In this document: in pieces, positions 6,710 through 12,351 of the stretch
Numbering within the stretch: the stretch's first letter is position 1
Layout of the letters: the number at the start of each line of letters is the position of its first letter
DNA from: Gammaproteobacteria bacterium
GTDB lineage: Bacteria; Pseudomonadota; Gammaproteobacteria; Steroidobacterales; BM003
Direction: 5' to 3'
Assembly (NCBI GenBank): GCA_026193125.1
Contig: JAPHSC010000339.1
Span: forward strand, 1 to 12,351
DNA length: 12,351 bases
The notes under the pieces: model-generated
The model's input: the letters and a program-made list of their open reading frames with translations, nothing else
Told to the model about the DNA's origin: nothing
Database searches by the model: none
Made by a program: the position numbers and the translations under genes

Positions 6710-8203
6710 CTAGTCTTCCAGCGAGACCTCGCCGCTGGCAGTGTCAAGGACCATGTCATTGGCGTTCCAATTGCCCTCCGCCTTCACTACCGTCTGTCCC
6801 ACCACGATAGCGTCCACCAGGGCTGAGCAGTCCAATAGCCGGTCATCCAGTCCTTCACACGCAGTTGCGCCGAGGGCAGTCGAGATGGCCACAGTCTTAC
6901 CCAGGATAGTCAGCTCGTAACCGCTTGTGTTGGTGGTCTTGGCGTCGACTATGCCTTGTAGCAGCGTATCCGCTTCCGGACTCTTTTGCTCAATGCGGGT
7001 TGCCACGACCGCATCTGTGCCGGCCGGGGTCTCCACCCCGCTGACCATGACGTAGTCGCCCTGGGTGACGCTTCCGCCGCCATCCAGCTCCACCCGCGTG
7101 CTTTCGGTTATCGACACCACGATGCCCATGCCTGCGCCTGAGCCACCCAGAAGGTAAATGGAACTGCCAGCGACCTCGTCCACGGTGGCCTCGATGCGCA
7201 CCTCGTCACTGGCTTGGAATTTCAGTGACGAGGCAATCAATACGCCACCGCTGAAAGCACCCTCTGCCTCAAGCTTGATGCCGTCGATGATGTCCGCCTG
7301 GCTGAAGGTAGTGGGTTCGAACCTGGTGGAGCCATCAATTTGTATGGGCACACCGCTTACCCGGAAACTGCTACAGTCCCCGTCCGGGCAGCCGCCTACG
7401 TAGCCCTCAATCTCGGCTTCATCATCGTCGTTGATGTCCTCATTGATGCCTTCTGATTTCGCCTCCACCGTACTTGCAAGCACGGTGGCGCCGTCAATAT
7501 CAACACTGGCCGCGTCAGCCTTTATCTCGACAAACATACCGACGGAGGGTTCGCCGTCCCCAAAACCCAGCAACTGAGCGGATGCGTAATCCACCGTCAG
7601 CCCGGTGATCTGGAAAGTTTTTGCCGCCGGGTTAGCGCTGTCGACGAAGTCCTTGATCTCTACCTCGCCACAGGTCGCCTTTTTTTCGATACGCGTGGCA
7701 TCGATGGCATTGGATGCGGAGTTGTTGAGGCCGTACACTTCCACGCAGTCGTTGCCCGCCAGCAGGCCATTCAGGTCGCTGAAATTATCCAGGCCGGTAT
7801 TGGTAGTGACGTGGACCAATTGGCCCATCACGTTTATATCGCCAATGCGTGGATCGCCGGGTACGGGTGTCACCGAGAACACAAAGCCGTCCACCGACTT
7901 TTCCAGGGAAATGGACTGCGCATCCTTGCTGCCGTCATTGTTGATGTCAGCCACGACTACAACGTAATCACCGATATGGAGTTGGCTCTCGTCAATGTTT
8001 GACCCATCAGCGGTAATTGTGGCGTTCGTTGTGCCATAGTGCTGGCCGTTCACGATGATGCTGCCGAAACCGGTAATGATGCCCACCGCAATACCTGTGC
8101 CGGAAATGCCGCTGCTGGCATCTTCGGATGAGCTGCCACCACATGCGGCGGCCAGAGTCAGGGCCAGGGTCGCGGTTGCGGCGGCGAATTTTGCTTGTTT
8201 CAT
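6710..8203 (-). CDS. DUF5666-type lipoprotein with about six repeated modules
   Basis: This is a 497-aa secreted lipoprotein. It has a signal peptide of about 20 residues, a lipobox ending LAAAC (Cys21), and a Gly/Ser-rich linker. It then has the SGTGIAVGIITGFGSIIVNG segment (34-53) that I associate with DUF5666. I read the remainder as six related beta-rich modules of roughly 65-85 residues (about 38-103, 104-186, 187-250, 264-335, 336-408, 414-494). Each pairs a strand near a VxG/VDG turn with a later ATRIE.K-like or G(D/N).V.V.G strand. Residues 86-94 (DINNDGSKD) fit the DxNxDGxxD pattern of calcium-binding loops. The six cysteines after Cys21 fall in three close pairs (153/178, 272/277, 449/459), suggesting disulfides outside the cytoplasm. 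ATG 8203 follows AGGAG by 7 nt. Function is unknown; a cell-surface or periplasmic structural or binding role is inference. Confidence 0.8.
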   Translation of the reverse strand: MKQAKFAAATATLALTLAAACGGSSSEDASSGISGTGIAVGIITGFGSIIVNGQHYGTTNATITADGSNIDESQLHIGDYVVVVADINNDGSKDAQSISLEKSVDGFVFSVTPVPGDPRIGDINVMGQLVHVTTNTGLDNFSDLNGLLAGNDCVEVYGLNNSASNAIDATRIEKKATCGEVEIKDFVDSANPAAKTFQITGLTVDYASAQLLGFGDGEPSVGMFVEIKADAASVDIDGATVLASTVEAKSEGINEDINDDDEAEIEGYVGGCPDGDCSSFRVSGVPIQIDGSTRFEPTTFSQADIIDGIKLEAEGAFSGGVLIASSLKFQASDEVRIEATVDEVAGSSIYLLGGSGAGMGIVVSITESTRVELDGGGSVTQGDYVMVSGVETPAGTDAVVATRIEQKSPEADTLLQGIVDAKTTNTSGYELTILGKTVAISTALGATACEGLDDRLLDCSALVDAIVVGQTVVKAEGNWNANDMVLDTASGEVSLED

Positions 8204-8210
8204 GCGGATA

Positions 8211-8215
8211 CTCCT
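8211..8215 (-). promoter_or_regulatory. Shine-Dalgarno of the DUF5666 gene
   Basis: AGGAG on the minus strand lies 7 nt before ATG 8203, inside the 21-nt gap after the DUF6502 stop. There is no room for a separate promoter in the gap itself, which supports cotranscription. Confidence 0.8.
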
Positions 8216-8224
8216 GAGGCTGTA

Positions 8225-9043
8225 TCAGTCCTGTAAATAATAGATTCCGGCGCCTACCCTGACCGCGCGCGCAGGCTGACCGGATCGCCTTCCTTGTGCT
8301 TGTTCTTTTTTAGTTAGCCATGCGTCCAGTTTCTCAAGGAACTTCTGGCCTTCCTGTTGCAACAGGGCGTGAAACTGATCGGCCGTTTTTTGACTTACAC
8401 TCAAATTGCTGACCAAACGCTCGAAGCGAGGACCTTCCTTGCGCTCGCTATTCAGATTATGCGCTATCGTGCTGGCGTGATCGTGCAGTGCCAGGCCGGC
8501 CTGGCGCAGCATGTCCGGATCGGAATGGCTGGGCGTGAAATTACGGCTGCGTACGACCAGCATGCCACCGTGGTCTTCTATCAGTCCCAGGCGCGCGAGT
8601 TCCTTGGTGAATGCCACCGGCGGTATGTCTCCGGCATAGCGTTTGAGCAGGTCGCGGAACCCGCCTGCCTCTGCGTTGTTCGGTAACGCCCTGGGTTTTT
8701 CGCTGGCGTCCAGGAAATCCGGGTCCTGGTGCCAGCCCGCCAGCAGGCGAGGAATTGGACCTTCCCGAAGATCGGGCCCGGTTTCAGATTTGCTGGTCTG
8801 GGTCAGTCCACGCACCCGCGCCACCTCTCGGCGACTCAGCCCGGTCAGTAATGCCACACGGGACGCGTTAGTCTGGCGACCGTCGATGCCATAGTCTTCG
8901 CTCGCCGCCTGCACAAACGCGCCCTTGGCTATTTCTGCGAACTCTTTCCAGTTGACGCCACCGCGAATCATAATGCGGGCTATCGGCTTTAGCAGGTAGC
9001 CCGCTGCGGCCCGAAGAGCTTGTTGAGAATTACTTGAAGTCAT
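8225..9043 (-). CDS. DUF6502-type protein with probable helix-turn-helix
   Basis: This 272-aa cytoplasmic protein has no signal peptide. ATG 9043 was preferred over the upstream GTG at 9082, because the conserved part starts at AAGYLLKPIARIMIRGGV (13-30), 12 residues after the chosen start. A promoter-like element at 9071-9098 would also exclude the GTG. The N-terminal pattern (ARIMIRGGVNWKEFAEIAKGAFVQAA, then RQTNASRVALLTGLSRREVARVRG at 56-79) matches my memory of DUF6502 and looks like a winged or tri-helical HTH. The middle contains a second helical part (FTKELARLGLIEDHGGMLVV, 145-164) that resembles a wing-type DNA-binding unit. The C-terminal half is helical and charged and ends in GAGIYYLQD. 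It is probably a regulator or partner of the downstream lipoprotein gene; this role is inferred from adjacency only. Confidence 0.75.
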   Translation of the reverse strand: MTSSNSQQALRAAAGYLLKPIARIMIRGGVNWKEFAEIAKGAFVQAASEDYGIDGRQTNASRVALLTGLSRREVARVRGLTQTSKSETGPDLREGPIPRLLAGWHQDPDFLDASEKPRALPNNAEAGGFRDLLKRYAGDIPPVAFTKELARLGLIEDHGGMLVVRSRNFTPSHSDPDMLRQAGLALHDHASTIAHNLNSERKEGPRFERLVSNLSVSQKTADQFHALLQQEGQKFLEKLDAWLTKKEQAQGRRSGQPARAVRVGAGIYYLQD

Positions 9044-9070
9044 GACTTCTCTGCCAATTGTATATGTGCA

Positions 9071-9098
9071 AAAATAACACACATGAACTGATATTCAA
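9071..9098 (-). promoter_or_regulatory. Possible sigma70 promoter of the DUF6502-DUF5666 unit
   Basis: On the minus strand TTGAAT (9098-9093) is followed after 16 nt by TATTTT (9076-9071), each matching 4 of 6 consensus bases, in an AT-rich 103-nt gap. The start would fall near 9064, giving a leader of about 20 nt before ATG 9043. Confidence 0.35.
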
Positions 9099-9146
9099 TG
9101 CTTTGAGTGAATAATTCTTCGTTTATCTTCGCTCCCGGGAGGGCGC

Positions 9147-9419
9147 TCATGCTGCCCAAAGCGTCCACGCTCCAATCAGCATGAAGCCGATGCCTGCAAT
9201 ATAGGACAGGTAGCGCGGCTGGATAATATCGGAAACCAGGTTGCCGGCCAGCACACCCAGCGCCGAGGCTAGGACCAGGGCAAGGCTCGCGCCCAGGAAG
9301 ACGGTCATTTTGCTGACTTCCCGGTCGGCGGCGAATAGCAGGGTCGCCAGTTGGGTTTTGTCGCCAAGTTCGGCGACGAAAACGGTGGCGAACACGGTCA
9401 GCAACAGTTTCAAGTCCAT
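9147..9419 (-). CDS. UPF0016/GDT1 (TMEM165-like) cation transporter, single-domain form
   Basis: This 90-aa membrane protein has about three hydrophobic segments. The family signature E-x-G-D-(K/R)-(T/S) appears once, as AELGDKTQLATLLFA (16-30), in the first helix. Full-length GDT1/TMEM165 proteins carry two such motifs and transport Mn2+ and/or Ca2+. A half-size protein must presumably form a dimer with inverted subunits. The C-terminus is YIAGIGFMLIGAWTLWAA. ATG 9419 has only a weak purine-rich leader. It ends 103 nt before the DUF6502 start on the same strand. The long upstream region contains a terminator, so its expression may be attenuated or it may start from its own weak promoter below 9550. 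Substrate assignment rests on the family. Confidence 0.85.
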   Translation of the reverse strand: MDLKLLLTVFATVFVAELGDKTQLATLLFAADREVSKMTVFLGASLALVLASALGVLAGNLVSDIIQPRYLSYIAGIGFMLIGAWTLWAA

Positions 9420-9549
9420 CGGCAGGTTCTCGCTGGAAGGTATGTATAGGTGCGTGGACTATAAAGCCTGTATGCCCAACGGTGCCAGAGCGCAGATTTG
9501 AGCTTTTGAAGTGTTTGCGGCCGTTGCGGTAGAGCAAGAATGCCGGGAC
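9420..9549. other. Upstream region of the UPF0016 gene
   Basis: This 130-nt stretch lies between the terminator at 9550-9580 and the UPF0016 start. On the minus strand a TATAGT about 50 nt before the start codon is a possible -10, but the matching -35 position is poor. I looked for the Mn2+-responsive yybP-ykoY signature and do not see it. Confidence 0.3.
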
Positions 9550-9580
9550 AAAAAAAAGATCCGCCAGAGGCGGATCTAAA
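9550..9580 (-). terminator. Strong rho-independent terminator upstream of the UPF0016 gene
   Basis: On the minus strand AGATCCGCC (9577-9569) pairs perfectly with GGCGGATCT (9565-9557) across a 3-nt TCT loop. It is followed by a run of eight T residues that overlaps the last base of the stem. The nearest upstream gene on this strand ends at 9919, about 340 nt away, so the terminator may serve a short RNA or act as an attenuator of the UPF0016 gene. Confidence 0.9.
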
Positions 9581-9602
9581 TCAGGGGGGTTCAAAACTGT
9601 CA
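9550..9602 (-). ncRNA. Candidate small RNA or attenuated leader
   Basis: A promoter-like pair at 9609-9636 would start transcription near 9602, and the terminator ends it near 9550, giving an RNA of about 50 nt. Between start and stem there is a single-stranded stretch with a CCCCCC run (in TTTGAACCCCCCTGA), which could pair with G-rich ribosome binding sites. No open reading frame fits. This rests on sequence signals alone and matches no RNA family I recognise. Confidence 0.35.
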
Positions 9603-9608
9603 GGGGTA

Positions 9609-9636
9609 ATGTTAGACCAGCCGCTTCATAAGTCAA
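9609..9636 (-). promoter_or_regulatory. Promoter-like element for the short transcript
   Basis: On the minus strand TTGACT (9636-9631) and TAACAT (9614-9609) are separated by 16 nt, matching 5 of 6 and 4 of 6 consensus bases. It reads toward the terminator at 9550-9580 and, beyond it, the UPF0016 gene. Confidence 0.4.
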
Positions 9637-9918
9637 CTAAAGAAATGCCGCAGGTCATTGACTGTAAAGGATTTTATGTTGCCTGCTCATGGTAAAAATA
9701 CGACAGTATGAAAATTCTCAAAGGTTCCGCCACAAATCCTGTTGCGCTAGTACCACAGTGGTTCAGAACCTGAAGCCAGGGCAGATTTCCCGAATCAGGC
9801 AGCGAGCGTTAATTTGTGCCTGCCCGCGCGGGACTGCGCGAATACTGGCCAGGGGCGGCTTCAATAATGCAAATGCGCGGGCGACGTCTTACCTTTTGTT
9901 CGAGGCCGCTGCCATGAG
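9637..9918. other. Non-coding stretch downstream of the ketoacyl synthase gene
   Basis: I find no convincing gene on either strand. The region holds three overlapping short dyads at 9752-9774 (ACCACAGTGGT, GGTTCAGAACC and TTCAGAACCTGAA) and a GC palindrome CCCGCGCGGG at 9823-9832. Neither is followed by a T-run, so no clear terminator for the ketoacyl synthase gene is visible. Confidence 0.4.
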
Positions 9919-10989
9919 CTAGCCAGCCACACTGGCCTTGATTGCTGGCGCAAGTATTTCCAGTGCGCTCTGGTCGCAGGGCGGTAATTCGGCGTCACTT
10001 TGCCCAAGTGCCTGCACTCGGTCACCCCAGCGCAGCAGGCCTGCCCCGCAGGTCAGTCCGGCCCCAAAGGCAGCCAGCAGAACGGTTGAGTGTGGCTTGA
10101 CCCGTCCTGATTCCAGGGCCTCGGTTAGCGCTACCGGGATCGTGGCGGCCGAGGTGTTGCCATAGCTGCCAATATTCACCATCACTTTCTCTTCGGGCAT
10201 ACCCATGAATTTGCCGAGCGCCTCGATAATTCGAATATTGGCCTGGTGCGGGACCATAAGATCCACTTGCTCCTTTGAGACACCCGTCTTATTCAGGACA
10301 TATTCGCTGGCTTCCTGCATCCCCTTCACTGCGCGCCGGAAAATCTCCCGGCCGTCAAACTGGATAGTCATTTGCCGATAATCGGTCTGGAAGCGGTCTG
10401 CGGCGGTTCCAAAATAGGGAAGTTTGAGTGCTTCAGCTGCGCCAGAATCGCAAGTCAGCTTGGACGCAAGCAAGCCCACAGGGTTTTCACTGGCTTCCAG
10501 GACGACGGCTCCCGCGCCATCGCCAAATAACACCGCGGTCTCCCGGTGGCGCCAGTTCAAGTACCAGGTTATCCGTTCTGCCCCTATAACGAGGATACGC
10601 TTGTGGTCTCCAGCCTTGATCATGGATGTGGCAACGCTCAGGCCATACAGAAAACCGGTGCAACCGGCGTTCAGGTCGAACACGCCTGCATTGGTGGCGC
10701 CTATGGCCAGCTGACAAGCCGCCGCAGCACTGGGTATCAAGGTATCCGGCGAGCAGGTCGCAAGAATGACCATGTCCAGGTCCTTGGGGTCCATTCTTGC
10801 AGCGGCGAGCGCGCGCTGTGCCGCGATAGCGGCCAACTGACTGGGGGCGACATGAGAGACCCTGCGTTCACGAATTCCAGACCTGGAATGAATCCACTCG
10901 TCAGAGGTGTCTACCACCGTGGCTATTTGGTCATTGGTCAATATTGATGGGGGCATGCATTTGCCCCAGCCAGTTATTTCTGCATACAT
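9919..10989 (-). CDS. Beta-ketoacyl-ACP synthase III (FabH-like) with C-terminal extension
   Basis: This 356-aa thiolase-fold enzyme condenses an acyl-CoA or acyl-ACP starter with malonyl-ACP. The active-site triad is Cys110 in LNAGCTGFLYG, His248 in VPHQANIRI and Asn278 in SYGNTSAATIP, in the same order and context as FabH (Cys112, His244, Asn274 in E. coli). The start-region DTSDEWIHSRSGIRERR (27-43) is also typical. The core ends at about 321 (AFGAGLTCGAGLLRW), and some 35 further residues (ELPPCDQSALEILAP within) make it longer than housekeeping FabH (about 317 aa). It lies outside a fab cluster (no plsX, fabD or acpP nearby), so it is more likely a secondary KASIII with a special starter or product. 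ATG 10989 has only a weak ribosome binding site. The PilZ gene lies 67 nt upstream on the same strand, and cotranscription is possible. Confidence 0.88.
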   Translation of the reverse strand: MYAEITGWGKCMPPSILTNDQIATVVDTSDEWIHSRSGIRERRVSHVAPSQLAAIAAQRALAAARMDPKDLDMVILATCSPDTLIPSAAAACQLAIGATNAGVFDLNAGCTGFLYGLSVATSMIKAGDHKRILVIGAERITWYLNWRHRETAVLFGDGAGAVVLEASENPVGLLASKLTCDSGAAEALKLPYFGTAADRFQTDYRQMTIQFDGREIFRRAVKGMQEASEYVLNKTGVSKEQVDLMVPHQANIRIIEALGKFMGMPEEKVMVNIGSYGNTSAATIPVALTEALESGRVKPHSTVLLAAFGAGLTCGAGLLRWGDRVQALGQSDAELPPCDQSALEILAPAIKASVAG

Positions 10990-11056
10990 GGTATGACCGC
11001 CAGACTGAATAATTGCAGGGAATCCCAGTAGTTAAATGGTCGGGAGCCGGATTTTG

Positions 11057-11359
11057 CTATCCCTGTCCCCGGGCGTAGCGCTTGGGTTGCGTCTCATAAC
11101 TCTTCATTTTGAGTCCGGCCCCATTGGAGGAAACGTGCGCCACCACGGCGTTTCGACGATGAATACGGGTCAGGGTACCCAGGTCTACGGCGAAAATCAG
11201 CTCAACCTCGGTTCCCCTTGGCAATTTGAATTTTGCGCCCTCCAAAAACACCCCGGACGAACTCACGTTGGCGGCCTTGCAGCGATGGATCGGTTGGCCG
11301 GGCACAGAAACATATACCTGGGTGCGGGCAGCGTGCCTCATGTGTAGTCGTCGATCCAT
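11057..11359 (-). CDS. PilZ-domain c-di-GMP-binding protein
   Basis: This protein of about 100 aa is almost entirely one PilZ domain. The binding signature is visible: RHAAR near the N-terminus (residues 8-12 from the chosen start) for RxxxR, then NVSSSGVFLEG for (D/N)xSxxG, followed by PRGTEVELIF and HVSSNGAGLKM strands. It should bind cyclic di-GMP and pass the signal to an unknown partner, since it has no output domain. I chose ATG 11359 (MDRRLHMRHAAR) because the domain begins there. The frame is open to a GTG at 11449, which would add 30 residues without a clear ribosome binding site. A promoter-like element at 11452-11480 would start transcription inside that extension. The next gene on the strand is the KASIII. 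Confidence 0.82.
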   Translation of the reverse strand: MDRRLHMRHAARTQVYVSVPGQPIHRCKAANVSSSGVFLEGAKFKLPRGTEVELIFAVDLGTLTRIHRRNAVVAHVSSNGAGLKMKSYETQPKRYARGQG

Positions 11360-11451
11360 AGTCACGTCTTGAGCTCCGTTTTGGTGGTGTGGCGCCAGGC
11401 CCCTGACCGCTATGCCTTCAGGTTCAAGCCAGACTTTACCAAGAATCACAC

Positions 11452-11480
11452 CAGATAAAGAAGTATTGTTTGGCTGGCAA
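11452..11480 (-). promoter_or_regulatory. Weak promoter candidate for the PilZ gene
   Basis: On the minus strand TTGCCA (11480-11475) precedes TATCTG (11457-11452) by 17 nt. The -10 matches only 3 of 6 consensus bases. It would start transcription near 11445 and give a long leader to ATG 11359. Confidence 0.22.
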
Positions 11481-11642
11481 CATAATCACCCGAACCGAGC
11501 CCTCCCGATATTGAACGTTTTTCGCCCTGGTGGCCAGGGCCGGCGCGGGTTCCGGCCCGGTTCTGAATCCGCCCCCGAGAAAGGCAGTCGCGCGGCCATC
11601 TGCCTTGCATGCCGAAGCTGCAAGAATATTCGCGTCAGCCTG
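11481..11642. other. Intergenic region between the divergent PilZ gene and tRNA operon
   Basis: I see no gene here. A hairpin GCCCTGG-TGG-CCAGGGC (11524-11540) is flanked by GC-rich sequence and has no downstream T-run on either strand. The stretch just before the -35 at 11643 contains AAGAATATT, which is only modestly AT-rich for an UP element. Confidence 0.3.
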
Positions 11643-11671
11643 TTTACCCCCGGCCCCCGGCCCCCTATAAT
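11643..11671 (+). promoter_or_regulatory. Strong sigma70 promoter P1 of the tRNA-tuf operon
   Basis: TTTACC (11643-11648) precedes a perfect TATAAT (11666-11671) by 17 nt. The -10 is followed by AGCCGCC, a GC-rich discriminator typical of stable-RNA promoters subject to stringent control. The start would be near 11678, about 100 nt before tRNA-Tyr. Confidence 0.75.
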
Positions 11672-11730
11672 AGCCGCCTCAATCACCAGTGGGCGGTGGA
11701 TCTGCTGGACAATCTCTGTTATTTGGAGTG

Positions 11731-11759
11731 TTGACTTGGGTACTCAATCCTTGCAGAAT
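11731..11759 (+). promoter_or_regulatory. Second promoter candidate P2 of the tRNA-tuf operon
   Basis: TTGACT (11731-11736) precedes CAGAAT (11754-11759) by 17 nt, matching 5 of 6 and 4 of 6 consensus bases. The start would be near 11766, giving only about 12 nt before the tRNA-Tyr 5' end. Confidence 0.5.
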
Positions 11760-11777
11760 GGCGGGCTTGATGTCTTT

Positions 11778-11862
11778 GGAGGGGTACCCAAGCGGTCAAC
11801 GGGGGCAGACTGTAAATCTGCTGGCTTTGCCTTCGGAGGTTCGAATCCTCCCCCCTCCACCA
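11778..11862 (+). tRNA. tRNA-Tyr (GUA)
   Basis: This is an 85-nt class II tRNA. The acceptor stem GGAGGGG (11778-11784) pairs with CCCCTCC (11852-11858), followed by A and an encoded CCA. The anticodon stem GCAGA/TCTGC encloses the loop with GTA at 11812-11814. A long variable arm follows. The T-arm is GGAGG-TTCGAAT-CCTCC. It is the first gene of the conserved Tyr-Gly-Thr-tuf cluster. Confidence 0.97.
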
Positions 11863-11968
11863 TTGGATAAAGATTTTTTGAGTTTCTGCTGGGCTTACTG
11901 TTGACCTGGCGAATCGGGAATTGGTCGGATATACAAGCTGACTGGTTGCAGCTTCGCCCAAAGGCGAG

Positions 11969-12042
11969 GCGGGTGTAGTTCAAAGGTAGAACCTCAGCCT
12001 TCCAAGCTGATGATGTGGGTTCGATTCCCATCACCCGCTCCA
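11969..12042 (+). tRNA. tRNA-Gly (UCC)
   Basis: This is a 74-nt class I tRNA. The acceptor GCGGGTG (11969-11975) pairs with CACCCGC (12032-12038), then T and an encoded CCA. The anticodon stem TCAGC/GCTGA holds TCC at 12001-12003. The T-loop is TTCGATT. It corresponds to glyT of the E. coli cluster by position and anticodon. Confidence 0.97.
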
Positions 12043-12100
12043 TCAGATTGGAAATTTCCCTGCCTGGGTCGGCATGCGGAAATGTTGGAAGATTAAGCAG

Positions 12101-12175
<75 letters not shown>

Positions 12176-12238
12176 GTCCCCGGTCCGGGTTGGACAGGCT
12201 GGTTAAGGCGCATGAGTTTATTACCTTTACACAATCGC

Positions 12239-12243
12239 AGGAG
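12239..12243 (+). promoter_or_regulatory. Shine-Dalgarno of tuf
   Basis: AGGAG lies 8 nt before ATG 12252, a strong site as expected for one of the most abundant proteins of the cell. Confidence 0.85.
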
Positions 12244-12251
12244 AACGGGCG

Positions 12252-12351
12252 ATGTCGAAAGCAAAATTTGAACGTACAAAGCCGCATGTAAACGTGGGCA
12301 CGATTGGTCACGTTGATCATGGCAAGACGACGCTGACGGCAGCGCTGACCA
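12252..12351 (+). CDS. tuf: Elongation factor Tu, N-terminal 33 codons (3' end outside window)
   Basis: This is the start of EF-Tu, the GTPase that brings aminoacyl-tRNA to the ribosome. The protein begins MSKAKFERTKPHVNVGT and reaches the P-loop GHVDHGKT (residues 19-26 counting the initiator Met) before the window ends. The translation is essentially the family consensus over this stretch. It follows tRNA-Thr with no terminator between, so it is probably cotranscribed with the tRNAs as in other gammaproteobacteria (tufB position). Confidence 0.97.
   Translation, partial: MSKAKFERTKPHVNVGTIGHVDHGKTTLTAALT

Noticed and set aside
9420..9549. yybP-ykoY (Mn2+) riboswitch before the UPF0016 gene
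   Set aside because: Neither the GGGGAGUAGC-like start nor the paired conserved internal loops are recognisable.
9040..9636. Minus-strand open frame of 198 codons spanning the UPF0016 gene
   Set aside because: It covers the ELGDKT-containing gene in another frame and runs through the terminator at 9550-9580; the translation is Arg/Pro-rich and looks non-coding.
9689..9922. Plus-strand 77-codon open frame in the gap below the ketoacyl synthase gene
   Set aside because: No ribosome binding site, no recognisable motif, and a low-complexity basic composition typical of chance frames in GC-rich DNA.
11524..11540. Hairpin GCCCTGG-TGG-CCAGGGC as a terminator
   Set aside because: No T-run follows on either strand and there is no gene whose end it would mark.
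11486..11686. Minus-strand 66-codon open frame upstream of the tRNA operon
   Set aside because: Its start codon lies just beyond the strong tRNA promoter, reading through it, and its composition is Arg/Gly/Pro-rich with no motif.

Overview
The window looks like a chromosomal segment of a moderately GC-rich gammaproteobacterium. The best taxonomic clue is the right end: tRNA-Tyr(GUA), tRNA-Gly(UCC), tRNA-Thr(GGU) and then tuf, the conserved gammaproteobacterial tyrT-glyT-thrT-tufB order. All three tRNAs carry an encoded CCA. A marine or environmental lineage is my guess from the accessory genes and is not proven. I see no integrase, transposase, phage gene, CRISPR array or toxin-antitoxin pair. 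This is a core and semi-core region containing several poorly characterised families.

Layout. Positions 3-2159 (+) hold the C-terminal part of a PutA-type proline catabolism enzyme: a P5C/glutamate-semialdehyde dehydrogenase domain plus a C-terminal ALDH-like domain. After a 167-nt gap with a long imperfect hairpin comes a helix-hairpin-helix protein (2327-3208, +) that resembles the N-terminal part of family X DNA polymerases but has no polymerase palm. It ends 2 nt from a convergent alpha/beta hydrolase (3211-4101, -), which probably shares a transcript with an upstream EamA/DMT transporter (4152-5084, -). Divergent from these is an M48 metalloprotease lipoprotein (5187-6020, +), which faces a ribosome hibernation factor of the HPF/RaiA family (6149-6493, -).

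Positions 6648-9043 (-) hold a tight pair of little-known genes: a DUF6502-type protein with a probable helix-turn-helix, then, 21 nt downstream, a large secreted lipoprotein of the DUF5666 type built from about six repeated modules. A strong rho-independent terminator closes this unit. Upstream is a half-size UPF0016/GDT1 cation transporter (9147-9419, -). Its roughly 500-nt upstream region contains a promoter-like pair and a perfect terminator about 50 nt apart, so it may encode a small RNA or an attenuated leader. Next come a stand-alone FabH-like ketoacyl synthase III (9919-10989, -) and a PilZ c-di-GMP receptor (11057-11359, -) in the same direction.

The PilZ gene is divergent from the tRNA-tuf operon, which is preceded by two tandem sigma70-type promoters. 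The first has a perfect TATAAT and a GC-rich discriminator typical of stable-RNA promoters.

The strongest leads for something undescribed are the DUF6502-DUF5666 pair, the short transcript unit at 9550-9636, and the polymerase-X-like protein that lacks both the palm and the lyase lysine.
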